In this document: one piece after another, positions 34,001 through 48,099 of the stretch
Numbering within the stretch: position 1 is the first letter of the stretch
How the letters are laid out: each line of letters opens with the position of its first letter
Assembly: GCA_028752905.1 (NCBI GenBank)
Contig: JAQNBH010000002.1
Location: forward strand, 38,074,975-38,138,974
Source of the DNA: Cladorhizidae sp. MBARI D1340-BT2
Taxonomy: Eukaryota > Porifera > Demospongiae > Poecilosclerida > Cladorhizidae
Direction: 5' to 3'
Length of the DNA: 64,000 bases
Position numbers and translations under genes: made by a program
Notes under the pieces: generated by a model
The model's database searches: none
Told to the model about the DNA's origin: nothing
Seen by the model: only the letters and a program-made list of their open reading frames with translations

Positions 34001-37000
34001 CTGGTGCTTCACCCAAAGAAGTATTGCTAACAGCTGGTTGTAAGTAACCTTCTCTGGTGCTTCACCCAAACAAGTATTGCTAACAAGTAGCTGGTTGTAA
34101 GTAACCTTCTCTGGTGCTTCACCCAAACAAGTATTGCTAACAGCTGGTTGTAAGTAACCTTCTCTGGTGCTTCACCCAAACAAGTATTGCTAACAAGTAG
34201 CTGGTTGTAAGTAACCTTCTCTGGTGCTTCACCCAAACAAGTATTGCTAACAAGTAGCTGGTTGTAAGTAATCTTCTCTGGTGCTTCACCCAAACAAGTA
34301 TTGCTAACAAGTAGCTGGTTGTAAGTAACCTTCTCTTGTGCTTCACCCAAACAAGTATTGCTAACAAGTAGCTGGTTGTAAGTAACCTTCTCTGGTGCTT
34401 CACCCAAACAAGTATTGCTAACAAGTAGCTGGTTGTAAGTAATCTTCTCTGGTGCTTCACCCCAAACAAGTATTGCTAACAAGTAGCTGGTTGTAAGTAA
34501 CCTTCTCTGGTGCTTCACCCAAACAAGTATTGCTAACAGCTGGTTGTAAGTAACCTTCTCTGGTGCTTCACCCAAACAAGTATTGCTAACAAGTAGCTGG
34601 TTGTAAGTAACCTTCTCTGGTGCTTCACCCAAACAAGTATTGCTAACAAGTAGCTGGTTGTAAGTAACCTTCTCTGGTGCTTCACCCAAACAAGTATTGC
34701 TAACAGCTTGTTGTAAGTAACCTTCTCTGGTGCTTCACCCAAACAAGTATTGCTAACAAGTAGCTGGTTGTAAGTAACCTTCTCTGGTGCTTCACCCAAA
34801 CAAGTATTGCTAACAGCTGGTTGTAAGTAACCTTCTCTGGTGCTTCACCCAAACAATTATTGCTAACAAGTAGCTGGTTGTAAGTAACCTTCTCTGGTGC
34901 TTCACCCAAACAAGTATTGCTAACAGCTGGTTGTAAGTAACCTTCTCTGGTGCTTCACCCAAACAAGTATTGCTAACAAGTAGCTGGTTGTAAGTAACCT
35001 TCTCTGGTGCTTCACCCAAACAAGTATTGCTAACAGCTGGTTGTAAGTAACCTTCTCTGGTGCTTCACCCAAACAAGTATTGCTAACAAGTAGCTGGTTG
35101 TAAGTAACCTTCTCTGGTGCTTCACCCAAACAAGTATTGCTAACAGCTGGTTGTAAGTAACCTTCTCTGGTGCTTCACCCAAACAAGTATTGCTAACAGC
35201 TGGTTGTAAGTAACCTTCTCTGGTGCTTCACCCAAACAAGTATTGCTAACAGCTGGTTGTAAGTAACCTTCTCTGGTGCTTCACCCAAACAAGTATTGCT
35301 AACAGCTGGTTGTAAGTAACCTTCTCTGGTGCTTCACCCAAACAAGTATTGCTAACAGCTGGTTGTAAGTAACCTTCTCTGGTGCTTCACCAAACAAGTA
35401 TTGCTAACAGCTGGTTGTAAGTAACCTTCTCTGGTGCTTCACCCAAACAAGTATTGCTAACAAGTAGCTGGTTGTAAGTAACCTTCTCTGGTGCTTCACC
35501 CAAACAAGTATTGCTAACAGCTGGTTGTAAGTAACCTTCTCTGGTGCTTCACCCAAACAAGTATTGCTAACAGCTGGTTGTAAGTAACCTTCTCTGGTGC
35601 TTCACCCAAACAAGTATTGCTAACAAGTAGCTGGTTGTAAGTAACCTTCTCTGGTGCTTCACCCAAACAAGTATTGCTAACAGCTGGTTGTAAGTAACCT
35701 CTCTGGTGCTTCACCCAAACAAGTATTGCTAACAGCTGGTTGTAAGTAACCTTCTCTGGTGCTTCACCCAAACAAGTATTGCTAACAGCTGGTTGTAAGT
35801 AACCTTCTCTGGTGCTTCACCCAAACAAGTATTGCTAACAAGTAGCTGGTTGTAAGTAACCTTCTCTGGTGCTTCACCCAAACAAGTATTGCTAACAAGT
35901 AGCTGGTTGTAAGTAACCTTCTCTGGTGCTTCACCCAAACAAGTATTGCTAACAAGTAGCTGGTTGTAAGTAACCTTCTCTGGTGCTTCACCCAAACAAG
36001 TATTGCTAACAAGTAGCTGGTTGTAAGTAACCTTCTCTGGTGCTTCACCCAAACAAGTATTGCTAACAGCTGGTTGTAAGTAACCTTCTCTGGTGCTTCA
36101 CCCAAACAAGTATTGCTAACAGCTGGTTGTAAGTAACCTTCTCTGGTGCTTCACCCAAACAAGTATTGCTAACAAGTAGCTGGTTGTAAGTAATCTTCTC
36201 TGGTGCTTCACCCAAACAAGTATTGCTAACAAGTAGCTGGTTGTAAGTAACCTTCTCTGGTGCTTCACCCAAACAAGTATTGCTAACAAGTAGCTGGTTG
36301 TAAGTAATCTTCTCTGGTGCTTCACCCAAACAAGTATTGCTAACAAGTAGCTGGTTGTAAGTAACCTTCTCTGGTGCTTCACCCAAACAAGTATTGCTAA
36401 CAGGCTGGTTGTAAGTAACCTTCTCTGGTGCTTCACCCAAACAAGTATTGCTAACAAGTAGCTGGTTGTAAGTAACCTTCTCTGGTGCTTCACCCAAACA
36501 AGTATTGCTAACAAGTAGCTGGTTGTAAGTAACCTTCTCTGGTGCTTCACCCAAACAAGTATTGCTAACAGCTGGTTGTAAGTAACCTTCTCTGGTGCTT
36601 CACCCAAACAAGTATTGCTAACAAGTAGCTGGTTGTAAGTAACCTTCTCTGGTGCTTCACCCAAACAAGTATTGCTAACAGCTGGTTGTAAGTAACCTTC
36701 TCTGGTGCTTCACCCAAACAAGTATTGCTAACAAGTAGCTGGTTGTAAGTAACCTTCTCTGGTGCTTCACCCAAACAAGTATTGCTAACAGCTGGTTGTA
36801 AGTAACCTTCTCTGGTGCTTCACCCAAACAAGTATTGCTAACAAGTAGCTGGTTGTAAGTAACCTTCTCTGGTGCTTCACCCAAACAAGTATTGCTAACA
36901 GCTGGTTGTAAGTAACCTTCTCTGGTGCTTCACCAAACAAGTATTGCTAACAAGTAGCTGGTTGTAAGTAACCTTCTCTGGTGCTTTACCCAAACAAGTA

Positions 37001-40000
37001 TTGCTAACAGATGGTTGTAAGTAACCTTCTCTGGTGCTTCACCCAAACAAGTATTGCTAACAGCTGGTTGTAAGTAACCTTCTCTGGTGCTTCACCCAAA
37101 CAAGTATTGCTAACAGCTGGTTGTAAGTAACCTTCTCTGGTGCTTCACCCAAACAAGTATTGCTAACAAGTAGCTGGTTGTAAGTAACCTTCTCTGGTGC
37201 TTCACCCAAACAAGGTATTGCTAACAGCTGGTTGTAAGTAACCTTCTCTGGTGCTTCACCCAAACAAGTATTGCTAACAGCTGGTTGTAAGTAACCTTCT
37301 CTGGTGCTTCACCCAAACAAGTATTGCTAACAAGTAGCTGGTTGTAAGTAATCTTCTCTGGTGCTCTCAACCCAAACAAGTATTGCTAACAAGTAGCTGG
37401 TTGTAAGTAACCTTCTCTGGTGCTTCACCCAAACAAGTATTGCTAACAAGTAGCTGTTGTAAGTAATCTTCTCTGGTGCTTCACCCAAACAAGTATTGCT
37501 AACAAGTAGCTGGTTGTAAGTAACCTTCTCTGGTGCTTCACCCAAACAAGTATTGCTAACAGCTGGTTGTAAGTAACCTTCTCTGGTGCTTCACCCAAAC
37601 AAGTATTGCTAACAAGTAGCTGGTTGTAAGTAACCTTCTCTGGTGCTTCACCCAAACAAGTATTGCTAACAAGTAGCTGGTTGTAAGTAACCTTCTCTGG
37701 TGCTTCACCCAAACAAGTATTGCTAACAGCTTGTTGTAAGTAACCTTCTCTGGTGCTTCACCCAAACAAGTATTGCTAACAAGTAGCTGGTTGTAAGTAA
37801 CCTTCTCTGGTGCTTCACCCAAACAAGTATTGCTAACAGCTGGTTGTAAGTAACCTTCTCTGGTGCTTCACCCAAACAATTATTGCTAACAAGTAGCTGG
37901 TTGTAAGTAACCTTCTCTGGTGCTTCACCCAAACAAGTATTGCTAACAGCTGGTTGTAAGTAACCTTCTCTGGTGCTTCACCCAAACAAGTATTGCTAAC
38001 AAGTAGCTGGTTGTAAGTAACCTTCTCTGGTGCTTCACCCAAACAAGTATTGCTAACAGCTGGTTGTAAGTAACCTTCTCTGGTGCTTCACCCAAACAAG
38101 TATTGCTAACAAGTAGCTGGTTGTAAGTAACCTTCTCTGGTGCTTCACCCAAACAAGTATTGCTAACAGCTGGTTGTAAGTAACCTTCTCTGGTGCTTCA
38201 CCCAAACAAGTATTGCTAACAGCTGGTTGTAAGTAACCTTCTCTGGTGCTTCACCCAAACAAGTATTGCTAACAGCTGGTTGTAAGTAACCTTCTCTGGT
38301 GCTTCACCCAAACAAGTATTGCTAACAGCTGGTTGTAAGTAACCTTCTCTGGTGCTTCACCCAAACAAGTATTGCTAACAGCTGGTTGTAAGTAACCTTC
38401 TCTGGTGCTTCACCCAAACAAGTATTGCTAACAGCTGGTTGTAAGTAACCTTCTCTGGTGCTTCACCCAAACAAGTATTACTAACAGCTGGTTGTAAGTA
38501 ACCTTCTCTGGTGCTTCACCCAAACAAGTATTGCTAACAGCTGGTTGTAAGTAACCTTCTCTGTGCTTCACCCAAACAAGTATTGCTAACAAGTAGCTGG
38601 TTGTAAGTAACCTTCTCTGGTGCTTCACCCAAACAAGTATTGCTAACAGCTGGTTGTAAGTAACCTTCTCTGGTGCTTCACCCAAACAAGTATTGCTAAC
38701 AGCTGGTTGTAAGTAACCTTCTCTGGTGCTTCACCCAAACAAGTATTGCTAACAAGTAGCTGGTTGTAAGTAACCTTCTCTGGTGCTTCACCCAAACAAG
38801 TATGCTAACAGCTGGTTGTAAGTAACCTTCTCTGGTGCTTCACCCAAACAAGTATTGCTAACAGCTGGTTGTAAGTAACCTTCTCTGGTGCTTCACCCAA
38901 ACAAGTATTGCTAACAGCTGGTTGTAAGTAACCTTCTCTGGTGCTTCACACAAACAAGTATTGCTAACAAGTAGCTGGTTGTAAGTAACCTTCTCTGGTG
39001 CTTCACCCAAACAAGTATTGCTAACAAGTAGCTGTTGTAAGTAACCTTCTCTGGTGCTTCACCCAAACAAGTATTGCTAACAAGTAGCTGGTTGTAAGTA
39101 ACCTTCTCTGGTGCTTCACCCAAACAAGTATTGCTAACAAGTAGCTGGTTGTAAGTAACCTTCTCTGGTGCTTCACCCAAACAAGTATTGCTAAACAGCT
39201 GGTTGTAAGTAACCTTCTCTGGTGCTTCACCCAAACAAGTATTGCTAACAAGTAGCTGGTTGTAAGTAACCTTCTCTGGTGCTTCACCCAAACAAGTATT
39301 GCTAACAGCTGGTTGTAAGTAACCTTCTCTGGTGCTTCACCCAAACAAGTATTGCTAACAGCTGGTTGTAAGTAACCTTCTCTGGTGCTTCACCCAAACA
39401 AGTATTGCTAACAGCTGGTTGTAAGTACCTTCTCTGGTGCTTCACCCAAACAAGTATTGCTAACAAGTAGCTGGTTGTAAGTAACCTTCTCTGGTGCTTC
39501 ACCCAAACAAGTATGCTAACAGCTGGTTGTAAGTAACCTTCTCTGGTACTTCACCCAAACAAGTATTGCTAACAGCTGTTGTAAGTAACCTTCTCTGGTG
39601 CTTCACCCAAACAAGTATGCTAACAAGTAGCTGGTTGTAAGTAACCTTCTCTGGTGCTTCACCCAAACAAGTATTGCTAACAGCTTGTTGTAAGTAACCT
39701 TCTCTGGTGCTTCACCCAAACAAGTATTGCTAACAAGTAGCTGGTTGTAAGTAACCTTCTCTGGTGCTTCACCCAACAAGTATTGCTAACAGCTGGTTGT
39801 AAGTAACCTTCTCTGGTGCTTCACCCAAACAAGTATTGCTAACAAGTAGCTGGTTGTAAGTAACCTTCTCTGGTGCTTCACCCCAACAAGTATTGCTAAC
39901 AGCTGGTTGTAAGTAACCTTCTCTGGTGCTTCACCCAAACAAGTATTGCTAACAAGTAGCTGGTTGTAAGTAACCTTCTCTGGTGCTTCACCCAAACAAG

Positions 40001-41702
40001 TATTGCTAACAGCTGGTTGTAAGTAACCTTCTCTGGTGCTTCACCCAAACAAGTATTAGCTAACAAGTAGCTGGTTGTAAGTAAACCTTCTCTGGTGCTT
40101 CACCCAAACAAGTATTGCTAACAAGTAGCTGGTTGTAAGTAACCTTCTCTGGTGCTTCACCCAAACAAGTATTGCTAACAAGTAGCTGGTTGTAAGTAAC
40201 CTTCTCTGGTGCTTCACCCAAACAAGTATTGCTAACAAGTAGCTGGTTGTAAGTAACCTTCTCTGGTGCTTCACCCAAACAAGTATTGCTAACAAGTAGC
40301 TGGTTGTAAGTAACCTTCTCTGGTGCTTCACCCAAACAAGTATTGCTAACAAGTAGCTGGTTGTAAGTAATCTTCTCTGGTGCTTCACCCAAACAAGTAT
40401 TGCTAACAAGTAGCTGGTTGTAAGTAACCTTCTCTGGTGCTTCACCCAAACAAGTATTGCTAACAAGTAGCTGGTTGTAAGTAACCTTCTCTGGTGCTTC
40501 ACCCAAACAAGTATTGCTAACAGTAGCTGGTTGTAAGTAACCTTCTCTGGTGCTTCACCCAAACAAGTATTGCTAACAAGTAGCTGGTTGTAAGTAACCT
40601 TCTCTGGTGCTTCACCCAAACAAGTATTGCTAACAGCTGGTTGTAAGTAACCTTCTCTGGTGCTTCACCCAAACAAGTATTGCTAACAAGTAGCTGGTTG
40701 TAAGTAACCTTCTCTGGTGCTTCACCCAAACAAGTATTGCTAACAAGTAGCTGGTTGTAAGTAACCTTCTCTGGTGCTTCACCCAAACAAGTATTGCTAA
40801 CAGCTGGTTGTAAGTAACCTTCTCTGGTGCTTCACCCAAACAAGTATTGCTAACAAGTAGCTGGTTGTAAGTAACCTTCTCTGGTGCTTCACCCAAACAA
40901 GTATTGCTAACAGGCTGGTTGTAAGTAACCTTCTCTGGTGCTTCACCCAAACAAGTATTGCTAACAAGTAGCTGGTTGTAAGTAACCTTCTCTGGTGCTT
41001 CACCCAAACAAGTATTGCTAACAGAGCTGGTTGTAAGTAACCTTCTCTGGTGCTTCACCCAAACAAGTATTGCTAACAAGTAGCTGGTTGTAAGTAACCT
41101 TCTCTGGTGCTTCACCCAAACAAGTATTGCTAACAGCTGGTTGTAAGTAACCTTCTCTGGTGCTTCACCCAAACAAGTATTGCTAACAAGTAGCTGGTTG
41201 TAAGTAACCTTCTCTGGTGCTTCACCCAAACAAGTATTGCTAACAGCTGGTTGTAAGTAACCTTCTCTGGTGCTTCACCCAAACAAGTATTGCTAACAGC
41301 TGGTTGTAAGTAACCTTCTCTGGTGCTTCACCCAAACAAGTATTGCTAACAGCTGGTTGTAAGTAACCTTCTCTGGTGCTTCACCCAAACAAGTATTGCT
41401 AACAAGTAGCTGGTTGTAAGTAACCTTCTCTGGTGCTTCACCCAAACAAGTATTGCTAACAGCTGGTTGTAAGTAACCTTCTCTGGTGCTTCACCCAAAC
41501 AAGTATTGCTAACAGCTGGTTGTAAGTAACCTTCTCTGGTGCTTCACCCAAACAAGTATTGCTAACAAGTAGCTGGTTGTAAGTAACCTTCTCTGGTGCT
41601 TCACCCAAACAAGTATTGCTAACATTAGCTGGTTGTAAGTAACCTTCTCTGGTGCTTCACCCAAACAAGTATTGCTAACAGCTGGTTGTAAGTAACCTTC
41701 TC
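28074..41702. repeat. 53/57-bp satellite, roughly 250 units
   Basis: Units contain AGCTGGTTGTAAGTAACCTT, CTCTGGTGCTTCACCCAAAC and AAGTATTGCTAAC. Two length forms mix: 53 bp, and 57 bp with an extra AAGT before AGCTGG. The 57-bp form keeps a minus-strand frame open (GEAPEKVTYNQLLVSNTCL), giving many short spurious frames. Rare variants recur in blocks: AACAATTATTG at about 29709, 33746, 34856 and 37879; a GCTTTACCC/AGATGG pair at about 31930-31955 and 36983-37012. The array ends at an assembly gap, so its true length is unknown. Confidence 0.97.
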
Positions 41703-41802
41703 NNNNNNNNNNNNNNNNNNNNNNNNNNNNNNNNNNNNNNNNNNNNNNNNNNNNNNNNNNNNNNNNNNNNNNNNNNNNNNNNNNNNNNNNNNNNNNNNNN
41801 NN
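41703..41802. other. Assembly gap of exactly 100 N
   Basis: 100 undetermined bases separate the 53/57-bp satellite from hAT sequence. The round number indicates a placeholder of unknown real size. Confidence 0.99.
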
Positions 41803-42480
41803 AGTTAAAGCTTATATGGATGTTAAAGACGTACTGAATGAACTTTGTGCAGTTCGTCAAAGTGAGGAAATGTTACATTCATGGTATGTGCAAGCTGAAG
41901 TTATAACTTATGATGTTGGTGTGGTTCCTGAAGTCCCACGTGTATCTGCTCGACAAACGTACAGAAATAATGTTGAGTACAGTTCTGTGGAAGAATACTA
42001 TCGAAGAACTGCTGTGCTTCCTTTATTGGACCACTTGTTCAACAAATGAATGATAGGTTTGGTAAGACTCAAACAGTAGCAGCCAATTTAATCAATCTTA
42101 TACCTTCTATAATCACTACTCGGGATGATATATCTTTAGAGGACTTGATTTCTTTATATAATGATGACTTGCCAAGTACTGCACTTGTGTCTACTGAGGT
42201 GTGGAGGTGGAGGTCAAAGTGGCAGAGTCAAGATGCTGACAAGCGGCCATCCACCCTTCAATCAGCTCTGAAAGAGTGTGACAAGGATTACTTGCCTAAC
42301 CTTTATGTACTGCTGCGCATCACATGTACTATTTCAGTCACATCATGTGAGAAGGAGAGGGCCAATAGTACCTTTAAAAAACCTTCTTACGTAGTAGTAT
42401 GGGGCAGGACAGATTATCCGCATTGGCATTGATGCATACTCATTATAGTTTTCCTCTGTTGATCTTGATGATGTTGTTTA
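41803..42480 (+). pseudogene. hAT transposase C-terminal part
   Basis: Two frames, 41803-42049 and 42046-42432, join through a small break near 42045. The second holds the C-terminal region with LPNLYVLLRITCTISVTSCE and RANSTFKK, matching the hAT dimerisation block of the P52rIPK/ZMYM-like transposases found in invertebrates. A further break near 42380 moves the conserved MGQDRLSALALMHTHYS tail into another frame (about 42397-42450). The copy is dead. Confidence 0.7.
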
Positions 42481-42501
42481 TAGATTTAAACTTAAATGTA
42501 A

Positions 42502-42748
42502 TAGAATAGCTTTACAAGTATGTACATAATCTATTAATAGGAGAATAGCTTTATTAGTAATCTATTAATAGGAGAATAGCTTTATAAGTATGTACATAAT
42601 CTATTAATAGGAGAAGAGCTTTACAAGTATGTACATAATCTATTAATAGGAGAAGAGCTTTATAAGTATGTACATAATCTATTAATAGGAGAATAGCTTT
42701 ATAAGTAAGTACATATTCTATTAATAGGAGAATAGCTTTATAAGTATT
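42502..42748. repeat. 39-bp subterminal tandem repeat, about 6 units
   Basis: GAATAGCTTTATAAGTATGT followed by ACATAATCTATTAATAGGA, with one shortened unit. It lies between the transposase end and the terminal C-run of the hAT remnant, the usual place for transposase-binding repeats. Confidence 0.9.
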
Positions 42749-42874
42749 AACATTTTTCTCTCTACAGTTTGTATATGCTGTATTTGATATAATATATCTA
42801 TATTTCTATATTTAAATTTTAATAAAAGAGGGCCTCCCCCCCCCCCCCCCCAAGAATTCCTAGATCCACCCCTG

Positions 42875-43105
42875 GTGCTGGTGTGTATTAGATGAGGAGG
42901 TGCTGGTGTGTATTAGATGAGGAGGTGCTGGTGTGTATTAGATGAGGAGGTGCTGGTGTGTATTAGATGAGGAGGTGCTGGTGTTTATTAGATGAGGAGG
43001 TGCTGGTGTGTATTAGATGTGGAGGTGCTGGTGTGTATTAGATGTGGATGTGCTGGTGTGTATTAGATGAGGAGGTGCTGGTGTGTATTAGATGAGGAGG
43101 TGATG
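42875..43105. repeat. 25-bp minisatellite, short array, about 9 units
   Basis: Unit core GTGCTGGTGTGTATTAGATG. It fills the space between the hAT terminus and the first recognisable helicase exon. The unit is identical to that of the large array at 55435-64000. Confidence 0.95.
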
Positions 43106-43106
43106 A

Positions 43107-43439
<333 letters not shown>

Positions 43440-43440
43440 T

Positions 43441-43782
43441 AAAGGCCTGTCCACACTGTACCTAATCTGATGCACATTAATGCTCGTTGGGTCCATGGGG
43501 GGAAACTCTTCAAGGCAATGCTTGTTCATCGCATGCACTAGCACAGAAATAAACCTCATGAATCAAAAATAAGCAGCCACTACTAAAGTCAGTCAAAATC
43601 ATATGCTGGAGCTGTAGTGGAGGTGGAGTTTGTTTTTGCAGCCGCTTCTTACTACTATCAGCTCCTACACATGCGCAGGAAACATTTGCTGAAGAGAAGG
43701 AAGAGGACAGAGCTGAGGGCAAGGCAGAACCCACGAAGGTTGCGATTGCACAAACTTAAGATGTCCAGATAACCATAGCAAC
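43441..43782. other. Unique intron segment
   Basis: Part of the intron 43385-46030, before its minisatellite. Starts with AAGGCCTGTCCACACTG and resembles a small inserted element, but no inverted ends were identified. The minus-strand open frames here are overlaps of the neighbouring exon. Confidence 0.4.
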
Positions 43783-45941
43783 AGTGTGTGTGTGTATACT
43801 AGGTCTGGTCCAGGCCCTGTTGTCTGTGTGTGTATATACTAGGTCTGGTCCAGCCCTGTTGTCTGTGTGTGTGTATACTAGGTGTGGTCCAGGCCCTGTT
43901 GTCTGTGTGTGTGTATACTAGGTCTGGTCCAGGCCCTGTTGTCTGTGTATGTGTATACTAGGTCTGGTCCAGGCCCTGTTGTCTGTGTGTGTGTATACTA
44001 GGTGTGGTCCAGGCCCTGTTGTCTGTGTGTGTGTATACTAGGTCTGGTCCAGGCCCTGTTGTCTGTGTGTGTGTATACTAAGTGTGGTCCAGGCCCTGTT
44101 GTCTGTGTGTGTGTATACTAGGTCTGGTCCAGGCCCTGTTGTCTGTGTGTGTGTATACTAGGTCTGGTCCAGGCCCTGTTGTCTGTGTGTGTGTATACTA
44201 GGTCTGGTCCAGGCCCTGTTGTCTGTGTGTGTGTATACTAGGTCTGGTCCAGGCCCTGTTGTCTGTGTGTGTGTATACTAGGTCTGGTCCAGGCCCTGTT
44301 GTCTGTGTGTGTGTATACTAGGTCTGGTCCAGGCCCTGTTGTCTGTGTGTGTGTATACTAGGTCTGGTCCAGGCCCTGTTGTCTGTGTGTGTGTATACTA
44401 GGTCTGGTCCAGGCCCTGTTGTCTGTGTGTGTGTATACTAGGTCTGGTCCAGGCCCTGTTGTCTGTGTGTGTGTATACTAGGTCTGGTCCAGGCCCTGTT
44501 GTCTGTGTGTGTATATACTAGGTCTGGTCCAGGCCCTGTTGTCTGTGTGTGTGTATACTAGGTCTGTTCCAGGCCCTGTTGTCTGTGTGTGTATACTAGG
44601 TCTGGTCCAGGCCCTGTTGTCTGTGTGTGTGTATACTAGGTCTGGTCCAGGCCCTGTTGTCTGTGTGTGTGTATACTAGGTCTGGTCCAGGCCCTGTTGT
44701 CTGTGTGTGTGTATACTAGGTCTGGTCCAGGCCCGGTTGTCTGTGTGTGTGTATACTAGGTCTGGTCCAGGCCCTGTTGTCTGTGTGTGTGTATACTAGG
44801 TGTGGTCCAGGCCCTGTTGTCTGTGTGTGTGTATGCTAGGTGTGGTCCAGGCCCTGTTGTCTGTGTGTGTGTATACTAGGTCTGGTCCAGGCCCTGTTGT
44901 CTGTGTGTGTGTATACTAGGTCTGGTCCAGGCCCTGTTGTCTGTGTGTGTGTATACTAGGTCTGGTCCAGGCCCTGTTGTCTGTGTGTGTGTATACTAGG
45001 TCTGGTCCAGGCCCTGTTGTCTGTGTGTGTGTATACTAGGTCTGGTCCAGGCCCTGTTGTCTCTGTGTGTGTATACTAGGTCTGGTCCAGGCCCTGTTGT
45101 CTGTGTGTGTGTATACTAGGTCTGGTCCAGGCCCTGTTGTCTGTGTGTGTGTATACTAGGTCTGGTCCAGGCCCTGTTGTCTGTGTGTGTGTATACTAGG
45201 TCTGGTCCAGGCCCTGTTGTCTGTGTGTGTGTATACTAGGTGTGGTCCAGGCCCTGTTGTCTGTGTGTGTGTATACTAGGTCTGGTCCAGGCCCTGTTCT
45301 CTGTGTGTGTGTATACTAGGTCTGGTCCAGGCCCTGTTGTCTGTGTGTGTGTATACTAGGTCTGGTCCAGGCCCTGTTGTCTGTGTGTGTGTATACTAGG
45401 TCTGGTCCAGGCCCTGTTGTCTGTGTGTGTGTATACTAGGTCTGGTCCAGGCCCTGTTGTCTGTGTGTGTGTATACTAGGTCTGGTCCAGGCCCTGTTGT
45501 CTGTGTGTGTGTATACTAGGTCTGGTCCAGGCCCTGTTGTCTGTGTGTGTGTATACTAGGTCTGGTCCAGGCCCTGTTGTCTGTGTGTGTATATACTAGG
45601 TCTGGTCCAGGCCCTGTTGTCTGTGTGTGTATATACTAGGTCTGGTCCAGGCCCTGTTCTCTGTGTTTGTGTATACTAGGTCTGGTCCAGGCCCTGTTGT
45701 CTGTGTGTTATATACTAGGTCTGGTCCAGGCCCTGTTGTCTGTGTGTGTATATACTAGGTCTGGTCCAGGCCCTGTTGTCTGTGTGTGTGTATACTAGGT
45801 CTGGTCCAGGCCCTGTTGTCTGTGTGTGTGTATACTAGGTCTGGTCCAGGCCCTGTTGTCTGTGTGTGTGTATACTAGGTCTGGTCCAGGCCCTGTTGTC
45901 TGTGTGTGTGTATACTAGGTCTGGTCCAGGCCCTGTTGTCT
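43783..45941. repeat. 40-bp intronic minisatellite, about 53 units
   Basis: Unit core ATACTAGGTCTGGTCCAGGC plus CCTGTTGTCTGTGTGTGTGT. Variation is mostly in the GT-run length and G/C at AGGT(C/G)TGG. It resembles the sequence right after the donor of the preceding exon (43385-43440, with GGCCCTGTTCTGTGTGT and GCTAGGTCTGGGC), so the array probably grew from that part of the intron. Confidence 0.96.
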
Positions 45942-46028
45942 GTTACTATGTGCATGGAACATCTCTCGTTCTCTGGGATATATGCAGTAGAATATTTAAG
46001 TAGTGTGTGTGTGTGTGTGTGTGTGTGA

Positions 46029-46525
<497 letters not shown>

Positions 46526-46765
46526 CGTGGCCACCATCTTGCCCTGTTGTACAAGAACAACAGTGCAGAGTTTGTTCTTGAGCTTCTGTTGTTGTTGTCA
46601 TCTTGAGAGCTGGCACACATCATAACCATGGTTATGTATCATCTACCCTTTACCAGGTTCCACTGTTTATTTAGAGATGCTTTACATAGGCACTGGCTAG
46701 TGCCAGCTCCCTGACTCTTGTTGCTATCTACATAGTTGTGTGTGTGTATGTGTGTGTGTGTGCAG
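46526..46765. other. Intron remainder before the motif IV exon
   Basis: Unique sequence without helicase similarity in any frame. It ends in a TG-rich run and TGCAG. Confidence 0.5.
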
Positions 46766-47417
<652 letters not shown>

Positions 47418-47487
47418 GTGTGAGGTGGTGGGAGGAGTTTGATACTTGTGAAGATACACCAGCTGATCCTGCCAGATTACTATTAGC

Positions 47488-48099
47488 CATGCATCTAGTA
47501 ATCTCCTGCTCCTCTAACATGCATATAGTAATCCCCTGCTCCTCTAACATGCATATAGTAATCCCCTGCTCCTCTAACATGCATATAGTAATCCCCTGCT
47601 CCTCTAACATGCATATAGTAATCCCCTGCTCCTCTAACATGCATATAGTAATCCCCTGCTCCTCTAACATGCATATAGTAATCCCCTGCTCCTCTAACAC
47701 GCATATAATAATCCCCTGCTCCTCTAACATGCATATAGTAATCCCCTGCTCCTCTAACATGCATATAGTAATCCCCTGCTCCTCTAACATGCATATAGTA
47801 ATCCCCTGCTCCTCTAACATGCATATAGTAATCCCCTGCTCCTCTAACATGCATATAGTAACCCCCTGCTCCTCTAACATGCATATAGTAATCCCCTGCT
47901 CCTCTAACATGCATATAGTAATCCCCTGCTCCTCTTAACACGCATATAATAATCCCCTGCTCCTCTAACATGCATATAGTAATCCCCTGCTCCTCTAACA
48001 TGCATATAGTAATCCCCTGCTCCTCTAACATGCATATAGTAATCCCCTGCTCCTCTAACACGCATATAGTAATCCCCTGCTCCTCTAACATGCATATAG
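47488..48099. repeat. 30-bp intronic minisatellite, left part, about 20 units
   Basis: Unit core AACATGCATATAGTAATCCC plus CTGCTCCTCT. It continues at 49135 after a hAT insertion. Multiple-of-three length keeps frames open on both strands; they are not genes. Confidence 0.95.

Larger units (their letters stand above)
41803..42874 (+). mobile_element. hAT element, right part only
   Basis: Starts at the gap inside transposase sequence and ends at 42874 with CTAGATCCACCCCTG, whose reverse complement CAGGGGTGGATCTAG is a typical hAT terminus. Before the end come a run of 16 C and a 39-bp subterminal tandem repeat. The left end is lost in the gap or beyond. It abuts the 25-bp minisatellite without spacer. 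Confidence 0.75.

Noticed and set aside
28552..41229. Many minus-strand frames with GEAPEKVTYNQLLVSNTCL
   Set aside because: Open only through runs of 57-bp units and broken at each 53-bp unit; a property of the satellite, not genes.
28074..41702. Possible CRISPR-like array
   Set aside because: Units abut head to tail with no unique spacers, and the genome is eukaryotic.
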